Below, piece after piece: positions 50,810 to 59,753 of a stretch of DNA of 64,000 nucleotides. Every line of letters starts with the position of its first letter. Within the stretch, counting starts at the first letter, position 1. A program made the position numbers and the translations under genes. Origin of the DNA: Escherichia hormaechei_A (GTDB lineage: Bacteria; Pseudomonadota; Gammaproteobacteria; Enterobacterales; Enterobacteriaceae); NCBI GenBank assembly GCA_042434945.1, contig CP170191.1, positions 2,976,001 to 3,040,000 on the forward strand, read 5' to 3'. The notes below the pieces were generated by a model. The model was not told the origin of the DNA, did no database searches, and saw only the letters and a list, made by a program, of their open reading frames with translations.

Positions 50810-51571
50810 CTATCGATTTTGCGATACCCCGATACGTTTTTGTACTGCCTTCGCGAACGCCGCCTTCACTCTTTTGTCTTTGACTGACCATTCAGCCAAC
50901 AACTTGCTCTGGCTTGCCTCCACCATTGCCGCGTCCCGTGAGTCGTTTTTATCCTGTGCGGAAGGCCATCCATGCTCCTCAATATAGGGCCTTAACGCTT
51001 TAATAATTGCATTGATGGCATCGGTTTTAGTTTCCCAGCCCTCAGGTTGCGCTTCCAGGTGTTTTATCACTTCGTCTTTAACGCCATCAAAACGTGTCGC
51101 TTTGACCTTTCCGCCATAAGCAGAATTGAGTTTATGCCGTTCCTTGATTCTTTTACCTGCTGCGGATTCACTGCGTTTCAGACCGCGATCCAACAACGCG
51201 ATAGCCTTCAGCATTAATTGCACCGCATGATCTGGATCAGATTCGAGAGCCGATGTTCCCTGCTCCCAGTATTGTTCAGCCTCAGACATATCGTTCCTGA
51301 TCCCCTTTATCATCCATTCTGAAAGACTGAAAATTTTCAGATAACGCCGCCATTTTTTCTCTCCGTGCTCATCAGCAAGTCGCCGCGCTAAATCTTCATC
51401 CTTCGTTTGTCTCCCTGTTTGTAGCACGATAACAATTTCAGTATCTTTATTCAGCCATTGCCTGGCGATATGTTTCTGTCTGACCCCAAGATGAAAACGT
51501 AACGCTTTCCTCTTTTTACGAAATACGATGAGTAACTCATCAGGGGTAAAATCCCTGTCTAAATCAGCCAT
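50810..51571 (-). CDS. Uncharacterised 253-residue charged protein next to alpA
   Basis: Function not recognised. Start at ATG 51569-51571 (MADLDRDFTPDELLIVF), with GAGGG 5 bases upstream; a TTG 8 codons earlier is the only longer alternative. The middle has a helical-repeat-like segment (EAEQYWEQGTSALESDPDHAVQLMLKAIALLDRGLKR, residues about 90-130), and the rest is basic and charged (AAGKRIKERHKLNSAYGGKVKATRF). The C-terminal 3' part lies against the IS remnant. It occupies the place of yfjH (minus strand, before alpA) in CP4-57, but I cannot confirm homology. Confidence 0.65.
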   Translation of the reverse strand: MADLDRDFTPDELLIVFRKKRKALRFHLGVRQKHIARQWLNKDTEIVIVLQTGRQTKDEDLARRLADEHGEKKWRRYLKIFSLSEWMIKGIRNDMSEAEQYWEQGTSALESDPDHAVQLMLKAIALLDRGLKRSESAAGKRIKERHKLNSAYGGKVKATRFDGVKDEVIKHLEAQPEGWETKTDAINAIIKALRPYIEEHGWPSAQDKNDSRDAAMVEASQSKLLAEWSVKDKRVKAAFAKAVQKRIGVSQNR

Positions 51572-51848
51572 GAAGTCCCTCTTTTCGAATGACAATTTCT
51601 ATACTCCAGTAAATATCCTTGCCTGACACCTGGAACGACTCATTCTTGCCCTTAGCCAGACGCTTCCGGCACCATTCTCGAAAAAAAATATTCTGTCACC
51701 AACAAAAAACGGAAAAAAACCTAAAAAAAACCTCCTATCTCATTGTTATAAAATGCCTTTTTTGCTACAGCCACCAGGCGGGTGCCATTACCTGTTCCGG
51801 CACCATACAATTGCGTCCATATCGAAAGAACAGGGGGAATTAACAGAT

Positions 51849-52058
51849 ATGTCTGTACAAGGTATCAGGATACTGCGCATACGCGCCGTTGTTAACAAAA
51901 CGGGCATCGCCCGCTCAACCATCTATGACTGGATCAACCCGAAGTCGCCGCGCCACGACCCGACCTTTCCGAAACAGCGAAGGCTGGGTATGCAGTCCGT
52001 CGGCTGGCTTGAGTCAGAGCTGGATGCATGGCTGCTGGAACGCCAGCAGGCATCATAA
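51849..52058 (+). CDS. alpA: AlpA family excisionase/regulator
   Basis: A 69-residue MerR-like winged-helix DNA-binding protein. The segment KTGIARSTIYDWINPKSPRHDPTFPKQRRLGMQSVGWLESELDAWL matches AlpA of CP4-57, which activates integrase expression and promotes excision of the element. The helix-turn-helix is residues about 14-30. Divergent from the 253-residue gene across 277 bases. Confidence 0.92.
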   Translation: MSVQGIRILRIRAVVNKTGIARSTIYDWINPKSPRHDPTFPKQRRLGMQSVGWLESELDAWLLERQQAS

Positions 52059-52285
52059 GCGATGAGATAGTATTGGTAAAAATTAAAGAAGGATACGCAG
52101 GTTATATAACAACATCTCTGATTTAAATATGTGCTCGCTGTGACATATTTTTGCCAGTTGCAAGAAAACTGAATGCGATTATTTATTGGGTAAGATTATT
52201 ACTTTAAATAAATTTTGACGCTTGGCTATTTTATTATATTCACAACTAACCCGTTACTGAAAACAGTAACCAAGGAGAATATTAC

Positions 52286-53896
52286 ATGCAGAATATACTG
52301 CCACACACTGTCATTACGAAAATGCCGGAGCCTTATATTCCCGTACAAAACAGAACCCCGGAGGGTTACCCTGTCTGCGCGTTCCCGCCGGTGATGCGGG
52401 ATGTCATTGATGCTCTTTATAACGAGACGGGTATCCCGGCGGAACTGATAGCGGGGGCCGTACTGGCAGCCTCTTCCCTCGCCTGTCAGGCTCATATTGA
52501 GGTGGTACCACCACACTCATCGGATCCGATGCACTGTGCACTGTATTTACTGACGTTGGCGGTCTCCGGTGAAGGTAAGACCAGTATCAGCAAAAAAGTG
52601 ATGAAGCCTTTTTACCGGTTCGCTGAGCAAATGAAGCAGCAGCACGACGGTCTGATGAAGGCACACCTGCGTGCTGACAATATCTGGAAAATACACCAGA
52701 AAGCATTGACCAGTAATCTGTACACTGCCATCAAAAGCGGTTCTGAGGGGACGGAGGAAGAACGGCTGTTAGATGAACATGCAGAAACGCGGCAGCAGCC
52801 TCCGACCCGCCTGGCGATGCTTTATGACGACACCACCGCAAAGGCGCTCCTGGAAGGTTTGAGCCGGTATTCTGAAGCCGGGGTGCTCTCAGATGAGGCA
52901 ATTACCTTTTTTAAAGGGTATCTGAAAAACAACCTCGGTTTACTGAATAAAGCCTGGGACGGGGAGACCTATGAATACCACCGCCCGGGCGGTGAGGAGT
53001 ACGATATCAACGCCTGCCTGACCCTGGCATTAATGGTTCAGCCCCCGGTCTTTGAAAATTACCGCCGTAACCACGGTGAACTCAGCAAGGGAAGTGGTTT
53101 TCTGTCGCGGTTTCTTTATATCAATACCATCAGCACGCTGGGACGTCGCCGCACAAATACGGACCACGCTCATTCTGATGAAGCATTAAATGTGTTCCAC
53201 AGTAAAATTAACCAGTTACTTGATAAGCAAAAGGCGCGTTTTTATAGTCACGATAAGCAGAAACAAACGCTCAGATTATCTGATGATGCGACCACTTACT
53301 GGGCAGATAAACAGTCAGAGCTCAGCCGTAAAACAGCCCCCGGACAGCAGATGGAGCATATCAGTGAAATTGCAGCCAAAGCGGGGGCGAATGCCCTCAG
53401 GGTTGCGGCCATTCTGACATATATGTATTCACCTGAGAGTTTATGTATTTCGCGGGGGGTCATCCAGGCCGCCTTCAAAATTGTGGAATGGCATCTTGAA
53501 GAAGCGGAAAGGCTGTTTTTCCCTTCTTCTGAACGGAATGCATTTATGGAGGACGTTTACGAGATGTTCAGGTGGCTTAAGGAGAAATTTCTCGATAATG
53601 AGGGATATCCACTCAGGAAAAATGAGGTAAACCGGAACGGCCCGAACCGGCTGCGTGACGCCAGTAAATCACAATCTGTTCTTGAGCAGTTAATCGCACT
53701 GGGTCTGATTTGTTTTATTCGTCCCGGCCGTCATTCTGCGGTGTATATTGCCATGCCCTCCCTGGAATGTCGCCACTCATGGTGTATTCCACCGGCATTC
53801 CTGGAGAACGGACATAATCCGATTATTGCATCGCCAGAGAATGTCACTGGCAGGTATGGTTTTGAATACTTTGACTTTAACAGGCTGGAATATTAA
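52286..53896 (+). CDS. YfjI-like DUF3987 protein
   Basis: A 536-residue protein of the DUF3987 family found at this place in CP4-57 (YfjI). It has a P-loop-like AVSGEGKTS at residues 92-100 and the segments LYDDTTAKALLEGLSRYSEAGVLSDEA and NKAWDGETYEYHRPGGEEY typical of the family. DUF3987 proteins are often encoded beside primases or replication genes of mobile elements; the biochemical role is not established. AAGGAG lies 9 bases before the ATG. The strong hairpin at 53975 ends the transcript. Confidence 0.85.
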   Translation: MQNILPHTVITKMPEPYIPVQNRTPEGYPVCAFPPVMRDVIDALYNETGIPAELIAGAVLAASSLACQAHIEVVPPHSSDPMHCALYLLTLAVSGEGKTSISKKVMKPFYRFAEQMKQQHDGLMKAHLRADNIWKIHQKALTSNLYTAIKSGSEGTEEERLLDEHAETRQQPPTRLAMLYDDTTAKALLEGLSRYSEAGVLSDEAITFFKGYLKNNLGLLNKAWDGETYEYHRPGGEEYDINACLTLALMVQPPVFENYRRNHGELSKGSGFLSRFLYINTISTLGRRRTNTDHAHSDEALNVFHSKINQLLDKQKARFYSHDKQKQTLRLSDDATTYWADKQSELSRKTAPGQQMEHISEIAAKAGANALRVAAILTYMYSPESLCISRGVIQAAFKIVEWHLEEAERLFFPSSERNAFMEDVYEMFRWLKEKFLDNEGYPLRKNEVNRNGPNRLRDASKSQSVLEQLIALGLICFIRPGRHSAVYIAMPSLECRHSWCIPPAFLENGHNPIIASPENVTGRYGFEYFDFNRLEY

Positions 53897-54273
53897 TCGG
53901 GACACCTCACTACAGAGACCCGAATGGCCAGAGCGTAAACCGGTTAAATGTCTTCGAAAAACAGCCACAGAGGCAAAAACCCCGCGCCAGTCGCGACTGG
54001 TCGCAATCCGCGCGGGGTTTTCTCAGAATACAGTGCTAAAAAACAGATAATGACGACTGGTGGAAAGCTCTGTGGATATGAACCATTAACAGCCATCAAA
54101 ACATGTAATTTAACACAATGTGTTTTGCTAGTGTATTTCTTACTCATTTGAGACAAATACATTAACATTTAATTAGTGTTGATTAATAAATATATTTAAT
54201 GACATATAAAAATAGCATCATTGTTATTAACAACAAAAGCAAAGACATTATCACATTAAATAAGAGTTTAATT
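53897..54273. other. Gap with terminator before the zinc-finger gene
   Basis: 377 bases. It contains the strong hairpin at 53975-54022, then an A/T-rich promoter-type stretch (54100-54270) leading to the gene at 54274. No supported coding sequence. Confidence 0.5.
53975..54022. terminator. Strong bidirectional hairpin after DUF3987 gene
   Basis: AAAACCCCGCGC pairs with GCGCGGGGTTTT around a second inner palindrome (CCAGTCGCGACTGG). T-runs are present on both strands. Confidence 0.8.
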
Positions 54274-55419
54274 ATGGCCGTATGTAAAAGAAATAACTGC
54301 ATGGCACAGATCGGCCATTCACCCGCCGAACGGATATTACGGCTATGCCCGGTACATTATCAGGGCAGACAGTTAAATGCAGCCAGACGAACGGAAAGAG
54401 CAGCATTAATATGCCAGTATCCCGCCTGTGGTATCAGTATATCTGAAACCCGCAATCATTTTTATTGTTGTAAGGAACATCGGGATAAAGCCCGGAGGTT
54501 AATCGATGACGATGCTATTATAAGACTGGTTAAGCACTCTTACTGGCTCAATGTGGAAGCTATGCTAAAAAATAATTCCCTTGGACTGGGGAGTATCACC
54601 GGTCCGACGGATATTGCAGACCTCATTCGGTTATATCAGCGCAAAGCTGTCCACCAAAAAACGTATAATATGCTGAACGGGCAAAGAGTTGCTGATACGA
54701 CAAAACGGTTAATCCCCTGGCTGGATCTTGAGCTATGCCACATTTACCCTAACTCTAAGGGCGGTGCAAATATCGCCAGAAACATTATCATCGCACCTGC
54801 TGCTATAAACCGGATGATGAAGGATTTTATCCCCTGCTGTCAGTCAGGAGTGCTGAGTGGCATAAAAGCAATGGAAACACCTCAACCGGTTAAATCGACC
54901 TTACTGAAAGCGTTAACGGATAAATACGGTTCAGATGCTGTACAGGAAGCATTGTACGGAGTTAAGCATCTTGCCTTTGCTGATTTAAGTCTGTCACGCA
55001 GGCTATTTGACACTGATATTTACGCATTCCCTCCACTAACCCGTCTGTTAAAAGAGGAAGCCTTACGCCTGAATTTGATGTCACTATGGGAAACGCTGGT
55101 TTGTACCGAAGTCAGCGTCTGGCTTAATGCCGGGCCTGCGAATGAATTATTTGCCGTTGCCGCGTTTCATGCGTTGCTGAACGGCGACGCCGACCACCTG
55201 CTGGAGCAATGTTATCGTTTAGTCGATGAAATCAGGGTGAAGCACAAGCGGGGGTCTCAACAAATCTACGACGAATTTCAGCATATACTCAGCCAGTACA
55301 TGGCAAAATATTTTCACATTGACACCAGCGACCACAGAGCCTGTAATCTCTTCTATAACCGCTTTTTTAGTGTTCCTCCTGTCACAGAGGACGGTGTCTG
55401 CGCCATACCGCCTCAGTGA
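54274..55419 (+). CDS. Tandem zinc-finger, HNH-like protein
   Basis: A 381-residue protein I do not recognise by name. Two consecutive Cys/His clusters share the same layout: C4-x4-C9-x15-C25-x2-H28 and C47-x4-C52-x13-C66-x2-H69, an apparent duplicated zinc-binding unit. A later segment, LELCHIYPNSKGGANIARNIIIAPAAINR (residues about 152-180), has the spacing of an HNH endonuclease core (D/C-H-I-x-P-x-S-x-G-G...N...N), with Cys155-His156, Asn170 and Asn179. I infer a DNA-binding, possibly nuclease, function. Start at MAVCKRNNC (ATG 54274), with TAAGAG upstream; an ATG 25 codons earlier is possible. Confidence 0.65.
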   Translation: MAVCKRNNCMAQIGHSPAERILRLCPVHYQGRQLNAARRTERAALICQYPACGISISETRNHFYCCKEHRDKARRLIDDDAIIRLVKHSYWLNVEAMLKNNSLGLGSITGPTDIADLIRLYQRKAVHQKTYNMLNGQRVADTTKRLIPWLDLELCHIYPNSKGGANIARNIIIAPAAINRMMKDFIPCCQSGVLSGIKAMETPQPVKSTLLKALTDKYGSDAVQEALYGVKHLAFADLSLSRRLFDTDIYAFPPLTRLLKEEALRLNLMSLWETLVCTEVSVWLNAGPANELFAVAAFHALLNGDADHLLEQCYRLVDEIRVKHKRGSQQIYDEFQHILSQYMAKYFHIDTSDHRACNLFYNRFFSVPPVTEDGVCAIPPQ

Positions 55420-55546
55420 TGCATTTCCTCAGCCTGTGTTCAATAAAATCTCAGATATATATCACCCTTCCGAAGTGAAACCGGACCATCGATAAACTCG
55501 GGCGAGGTTTACGGTAAATATATTTACTGAACCACGATCAATTTTG

Positions 55547-55563
55547 TCGATCGGTTCGATCGA
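55547..55563. promoter_or_regulatory. GATCGATC-type palindrome, copy 1
   Basis: TCGATCG-GTT-CGATCGA, preceded 11 bases earlier by GATCAATTTT, in the 277-base region upstream of the exported-protein cluster. A closely similar element, including the GATCAATTTT part, recurs at 62055-62090. Confidence 0.5.
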
Positions 55564-55696
55564 ATTTCATCGTTATCCCCTTCTTTTTTGCAGCTATAAA
55601 ATCCCAACGGGATGCTTATGACTGTCTGTATTCTACTAAAAAACATGCAGATACCCTTTCCGGGTAGCGTTTTACGAAAACCAGAGGTGCACAAAA

Positions 55697-56161
55697 ATGA
55701 ACAGAAAAATGATTCACCCTTTACTACTGACCTGTGCGCTGGTACCGGCAGTGGCAATGGCCTTCGGTAATCAAACCACCTGGACCCGGGGCTGGGGCCA
55801 GGGAGTATCAGAGTTTGTTATCAATGGGGAAAGTCAATCGCAACTGTCTCTGACCTGTGAGGATTACGGCTCGCAACCGGCCACGGTCATATTCACTGAC
55901 GCCAGCGGGCATCAGGTCAGTATGGATGAAGATAAAAGCCTTCAGGTCAGTATCGACGGTGGAGCCCCCATCGACATCAGCGAATCTGGCAGTCGAGTGG
56001 GCGGTAATAACCTTGCGCTGGCCTGGGCTCAGCTACGTAATGGCAAACAGGTCTCAGTAACCGGAGACGGTGTTAAGGATGCCACATTCACGCTGGCTGG
56101 GGCAGCAAAGGTATTGCCGGTATTCGGGACTCACGGCTGCGTGGGTAAAGACGCACTCTAG
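55697..56161 (+). CDS. Putative periplasmic protein (154 residues)
   Basis: Not matched to a known function. It has a Sec signal peptide (HPLLLTCALVPAVAMAFG, cleavage near AMA-FG). The mature part is beta-rich (SEFVINGESQSQLSLTCEDYG; ATVIFTDASGHQVSMDED), with two Cys (LTCEDYG and GTHGCVGKDAL) that may form a disulfide. It is followed 54 bases later by another exported protein, and the two are probably co-transcribed. Confidence 0.7.
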   Translation: MNRKMIHPLLLTCALVPAVAMAFGNQTTWTRGWGQGVSEFVINGESQSQLSLTCEDYGSQPATVIFTDASGHQVSMDEDKSLQVSIDGGAPIDISESGSRVGGNNLALAWAQLRNGKQVSVTGDGVKDATFTLAGAAKVLPVFGTHGCVGKDAL

Positions 56162-56215
56162 CCTGCATCTGAATTTAATACCTGTTGATTACGTTATTTT
56201 TAAAAGGAACAGTTT

Positions 56216-56575
56216 ATGAAATTTAAACACATGCTGGTGCCTGCACTGTTTGCACTGTCAGCCCTGGCGCTGGCAGAGCCAACGCCATCCATCAAAGTGG
56301 AGACCAGTAATCAGATTCACCCTGCCGGAACACGCTACGTCACTGTCGTGGTCACTGCACTGGATAACACCGTGAAAGTCGAAAATATTGACGTGAACCG
56401 GGGAAACTGTCGCATTGCCAACCAGAAATATCTGTACTCCAGCAATAAAGAAACTATTTTGCCTGCCACCCTGCGTTACGGGCAGTCCGTCAGCGTGAGT
56501 TTTTATAATAACTGCGTGGCTTCAGAAGTCGTCGTCACTACTGATAAGGGGGGATGGCGTTACACTTACCACTGA
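56216..56575 (+). CDS. Putative periplasmic protein (119 residues)
   Basis: Not matched to a known function. The signal peptide MKFKHMLVPALFALSALALA is likely cleaved after ALA. The mature domain is beta-rich, Ig-like in appearance (TRYVTVVVTALDNTVKVENIDVNRGNCRI; ATLRYGQSVSVSFYNNCVASEVVVTT), with two Cys likely bridged. AAAGGAAC precedes the ATG. Confidence 0.7.
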   Translation: MKFKHMLVPALFALSALALAEPTPSIKVETSNQIHPAGTRYVTVVVTALDNTVKVENIDVNRGNCRIANQKYLYSSNKETILPATLRYGQSVSVSFYNNCVASEVVVTTDKGGWRYTYH

Positions 56576-56660
56576 GTCCCCCGCCCCTGATTAACGTTTC
56601 CCAACCTAAAAAATGCCACATGACCAACGGGCTGCCGCTGCGCAGTCCAGAGTAAATCCT

Positions 56661-56873
56661 ATGACTTTTCTGAAAATGCTGGTGACCGCCCTGAGCCAGG
56701 CGCTGACCTGGTGCGGCGGACATCATGCCCGGCAGTATATTGAAATCCGCTTTCGTCAGGCAGGCTACGATGACAGCAGCATTGATACAGCCCGGGAAGC
56801 GGTCACGTTGCTGGTCACTGCACTTATCACCGCCCTGATGGCGCAGATATTGAAGATTCTGGATACGCAGTAG
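56661..56873 (+). CDS. Small membrane-associated protein (about 70 residues)
   Basis: Unknown function. MTFLKMLVTALSQALTWCGGHHARQ is followed by AREAVTLLVTALITALMAQILKIL, two hydrophobic helices. The start is uncertain: the frame is open from 56613, but the first 16 residues are polar and lie right after the previous gene, so I choose ATG 56661. Confidence 0.5.
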   Translation: MTFLKMLVTALSQALTWCGGHHARQYIEIRFRQAGYDDSSIDTAREAVTLLVTALITALMAQILKILDTQ

Positions 56874-56983
56874 TCCCGCCCGACCTATCCGTTCATTGAG
56901 AACAACACATCCAGCCCCAGCCTCCTCACGGAGCAGGGGCTTTTGCTTTTATGCCATCAGAGTAATCAGATGAGGAATCAAGC

Positions 56984-57805
56984 ATGCGATTAGCCAGCCG
57001 TTTTGGTCGGGTGAACCAGGTTCGCCGTGACCGTCCATTAACCCGCGAAGAACTGATGCAGCATGTCCCCAGCGTCTTCGGGGAAGACAAGCACGACTCC
57101 AGAAGCGAAAAGTACACCTATATACCCACAATCACCCTGCTGGAGAACCTTAAACGCGAAGGGTTCCAGCCATTCTTTGCCTGTCAGTCACGAGTGCGCG
57201 ACCAGAGCCGACGGGAACATACAAAGCATATGCTGCGCCTGCGTCGTGCCGGTCAGATAAACGGCCAGCAGGTGCCGGAAATCATCATTCTGAATTCTCA
57301 CGATGGCGCATCGAGTTTTCAGTTGCTGCCGGGGATATTCCGAAGTGTCTGCACCAATTCACTCGTCTGCGGGCAGTCGTTTGGCGAGATTCGTGTGCCA
57401 CACAGGGGGGATGTTGTCGGGAAGGTGATTGAGGGGGCCTATGAGGTTCTCAGCGTCTTTGAGCGGGTGGAAGAGAAACGTGACGCCATGCAGTCCGTGC
57501 AACTCCCGTCACCCGCACAACATGCACTGGCTAAAGCGGCGCTCACATATCGTTTTGGGGAAGAGTACCAGCCAGTGACTGAATCGCAAATTCTTGCCCC
57601 CCGCCGCTGGCAGGACGAGAGCGATGACCTGTGGACCACTTACCAGCGCATTCAGGAAAACTTGCTGAAAGGCGGGCTAAGTGGCCGTACCGCGAAGGGG
57701 AAACGTACCCACACCCGCACAGTAAACGGCATTGATGGCGACGTTAAGTTAAACCGTGCGCTCTGGGTGATGGCGGAGAACATGCTGGATTTGTTGGGCC
57801 GGTAA
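56984..57805 (+). CDS. DUF932 family protein (YfjQ/YafZ-like)
   Basis: A 273-residue conserved protein of P4/CP4-type elements. DUF932 features: LTREELMQHVPSVF, YIPTITLLENLKREGFQPFFACQSRVRDQSRR and RSVCTNSLVCGQSFGEIRVPH. Cytosolic; function unknown. Its length equals the K-12 homologues. It begins the conserved backbone block leading through antirestriction, RadC-like and toxin-antitoxin genes. Confidence 0.85.
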   Translation: MRLASRFGRVNQVRRDRPLTREELMQHVPSVFGEDKHDSRSEKYTYIPTITLLENLKREGFQPFFACQSRVRDQSRREHTKHMLRLRRAGQINGQQVPEIIILNSHDGASSFQLLPGIFRSVCTNSLVCGQSFGEIRVPHRGDVVGKVIEGAYEVLSVFERVEEKRDAMQSVQLPSPAQHALAKAALTYRFGEEYQPVTESQILAPRRWQDESDDLWTTYQRIQENLLKGGLSGRTAKGKRTHTRTVNGIDGDVKLNRALWVMAENMLDLLGR

Positions 57806-57884
57806 TCACCCGCGCCCCGCCACTGAAATCAATCCCCGGCCCGAGACCTCCATTCGACATCTCCATGCATAAGGAAAAATTAAC

Positions 57885-58364
57885 ATGACCGACATTACTA
57901 ATATTAACGACAACCATCAGCGACCTCTGCAGGCTGGCGATAACGGTTCTGCACCTACTCTGACAGCCACGCCCGTACCGGACGAACAGCGTGTAGAATT
58001 CTGGCCGCAGCACTTTGGTAACATCCCGCAGTGGATAACCCTTGAACCGCAGGTCTTTGCGTGGATGGACCGGTTCTGCGCTGACTACAGCGGCGGTATC
58101 TGGAGTTTTTATTCTCTCAGCAACGGCGGGGCCTTCATGGTTCCGGAAACGGACAACGATGCCTTCTGGTCGCTGTTCAACACCATGAATGGCAACGCCG
58201 CAGACATGAGCGCCGAAGCCGCCGGGATTGCAGTCTGTCTTGTCGCTTACAGTCATCACGCTTGCCGCACGGAATGCGACGCCATGACGGAACATTACTG
58301 GCGTCTGCGTGACTATGCGCTGAACCACGCAGAATGCAGCGCCATCATGCGCATTATCGACTGA
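57885..58364 (+). CDS. Antirestriction protein, ArdB/KlcA family (YfjX-like)
   Basis: A 159-residue protein. The family segment VEFWPQHFGNIPQWITLEPQVFAWMDRFCADYSGGIWSFYSLSNGGAFM is plain (shown here as residues about 36-85). ArdB/KlcA proteins relieve type I restriction of incoming DNA. A second conserved part is YSHHACRTECDAMTEHYWRLRDYA. AAGGA precedes the ATG. Confidence 0.87.
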   Translation: MTDITNINDNHQRPLQAGDNGSAPTLTATPVPDEQRVEFWPQHFGNIPQWITLEPQVFAWMDRFCADYSGGIWSFYSLSNGGAFMVPETDNDAFWSLFNTMNGNAADMSAEAAGIAVCLVAYSHHACRTECDAMTEHYWRLRDYALNHAECSAIMRIID

Positions 58365-58374
58365 GCGTCCCGCC

Positions 58375-58608
58375 ATGCCGTATGAACTGTCTCACCTGAA
58401 TGCCCTGTGGGATGCGCAGGGGAAAACAACGGTCAGGGATGAGGACGGTGACGTTGTGACCGACGAGCCCTTCCTGCATTTCCCGACGGGTACCCCTCTC
58501 TTCCATATCTGGTCATGGTTTGAGTCCCTGCACGACGGGTTCGTCGTTGCCGTGAAACTGTACAACACATCCCCTCCCGACACGTCAACAGACAGGAAAA
58601 GCAAATGA
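58375..58608 (+). CDS. Small conserved-context protein between klcA-like and radC-like genes
   Basis: A 77-residue soluble protein of unknown function (MPYELSHLNALWDAQGKTTVRDEDG...). It starts 10 bases after the antirestriction gene and overlaps the RadC-like gene by 4 bases (ATGA), which argues that it is a real, translationally coupled gene. Ribosome binding site weak. Confidence 0.6.
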   Translation: MPYELSHLNALWDAQGKTTVRDEDGDVVTDEPFLHFPTGTPLFHIWSWFESLHDGFVVAVKLYNTSPPDTSTDRKSK

Positions 58609-59087
58609 ATATCACCACTTGTCCTCCCGGCAGCGGGGAAATATCTCCCACTACACAGCGCACTATCAGACGTGCACTGACCCTGCTGGAACGCCAGTTA
58701 CGCGAGCCCGGCGTTGCATTTACCTCCAGCCAGGCGGTCCGCGACTGGCTTCGTCTGCAGCTCGCCACGCTGGAGCGCGAAGTATTCATGGTGATCTTCC
58801 TCGATAACCAGCATCGTCTTATTGCTCATGAAACGCTCTTCACCGGCACCATCAACCATACACAGGTACATCCCCGTGAAGTGATAAAGGCAGCACTGAA
58901 ATACAACGCGGCTGCCATTGTGCTTTCACACAATCATCCGTCAGGTTATGCGGAACACGGCCATGCTGACCGACTTATCACTGACCATCTGAAACAGGCA
59001 CTTAAACTCGTGGATATCTGCCTGCTGGACCACCTGGTCGTGGGAGGCATGGATATTGTCTCGTTTGCTGAGCGTGGCTGGCTTTAG
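58605..59087 (+). CDS. RadC/JAB-domain protein (YfjY/YeeS-like)
   Basis: A 160-residue MPN/JAB-type protein. The JAMM metal site is visible as SHNHPSGYAEHGHADRLIT (His-x-His...Asp), with the upstream Glu in REVFMVIF. It lacks the N-terminal HhH part of chromosomal RadC, as mobile-element copies do. Possibly a metallo-peptidase or nuclease; role in DNA repair is disputed. Confidence 0.87.
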   Translation: MNITTCPPGSGEISPTTQRTIRRALTLLERQLREPGVAFTSSQAVRDWLRLQLATLEREVFMVIFLDNQHRLIAHETLFTGTINHTQVHPREVIKAALKYNAAAIVLSHNHPSGYAEHGHADRLITDHLKQALKLVDICLLDHLVVGGMDIVSFAERGWL

Positions 59088-59100
59088 GGAGAGAGTAACG

Positions 59101-59322
59101 ATGAAAATCATCAGCAAACGTCAGGCAATGGCGATATACCGCCAGCATTCTGAATCCCGGCTGTTTCGCTTCTGTACCGGGAAATATAAGTGGTCCGGCA
59201 GTATCTGCCATTACCACGGCAGGGAAGTGCAGGATATCCGCGGTGTGCTGGCCGTGTTTGCTGAACGCCGACAGGACCGCAACGGTCCGTATGTGATCCT
59301 GCGCAGCGTTACCCTGAACTGA
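59101..59322 (+). CDS. DUF987 protein (YeeT-like)
   Basis: A 73-residue protein, MKIISKRQAMAIYRQHSESRLFRFC..., matching the YeeT/YkfH/YpjJ group located between RadC-like and type IV antitoxin genes. Unknown function. Starts 13 bases after the radC-like gene with GGAGAGAG upstream. Confidence 0.85.
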   Translation: MKIISKRQAMAIYRQHSESRLFRFCTGKYKWSGSICHYHGREVQDIRGVLAVFAERRQDRNGPYVILRSVTLN

Positions 59323-59344
59323 CTCACCGTTAAGGAGTACTTAC

Positions 59345-59704
59345 ATGAAGAAAGCAACCCGTATAATCAACCATAACATCGCGGAACCCTGGTGGGGCCT
59401 CAGACGCAACATCACGCCGTGTTTGGGTGCCCGGCTGGTACAGGAGGGTAACCGCCTGCATTACCTTGCTGACCGCGCCAGCATTGCCGGAACATTTAAT
59501 GACACAGATTTACGCCATCTGGACCAGGCATTTCCGGTACTGATGAAGCAGATGGAGCTTATGCTGGCCAGCAGCGAACTCACGCCCCACATTCAGCGCT
59601 GCATCACGCTCCACGCAAAAGGGCTGATATGTGAGGCTGATACGCTCGGCTCCTGTGGCTATTTGTATATCGTAATTTATCCGACATCTGCAATAACCGC
59701 ATAA
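59345..59704 (+). CDS. Type IV antitoxin, CbeA/YeeU/YfjZ family
   Basis: A 119-residue antitoxin. CbeA-type proteins oppose their toxin by stabilising MreB and FtsZ polymers and do not bind the toxin itself. EPWWGLRRNITPCLGARLVQEGNRLHYLADRA is diagnostic. AAGGAG precedes the ATG. Paired with the toxin gene 49 bases downstream. Confidence 0.87.
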   Translation: MKKATRIINHNIAEPWWGLRRNITPCLGARLVQEGNRLHYLADRASIAGTFNDTDLRHLDQAFPVLMKQMELMLASSELTPHIQRCITLHAKGLICEADTLGSCGYLYIVIYPTSAITA

Positions 59705-59753
59705 ATCCCAAACGCTTTTCCTTAATCAAACCAGCCAACAAAGAGCGCAAACC

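Noticed and set aside
50588..50887. A 99-codon plus-strand frame
   Set aside because: Its first 40 codons are the decayed IS256-type transposase; the rest is antisense to the 253-aa gene.
57744..58376. A 210-codon minus-strand frame over the antirestriction gene
   Set aside because: Antisense to a recognised KlcA-like gene; no independent support.
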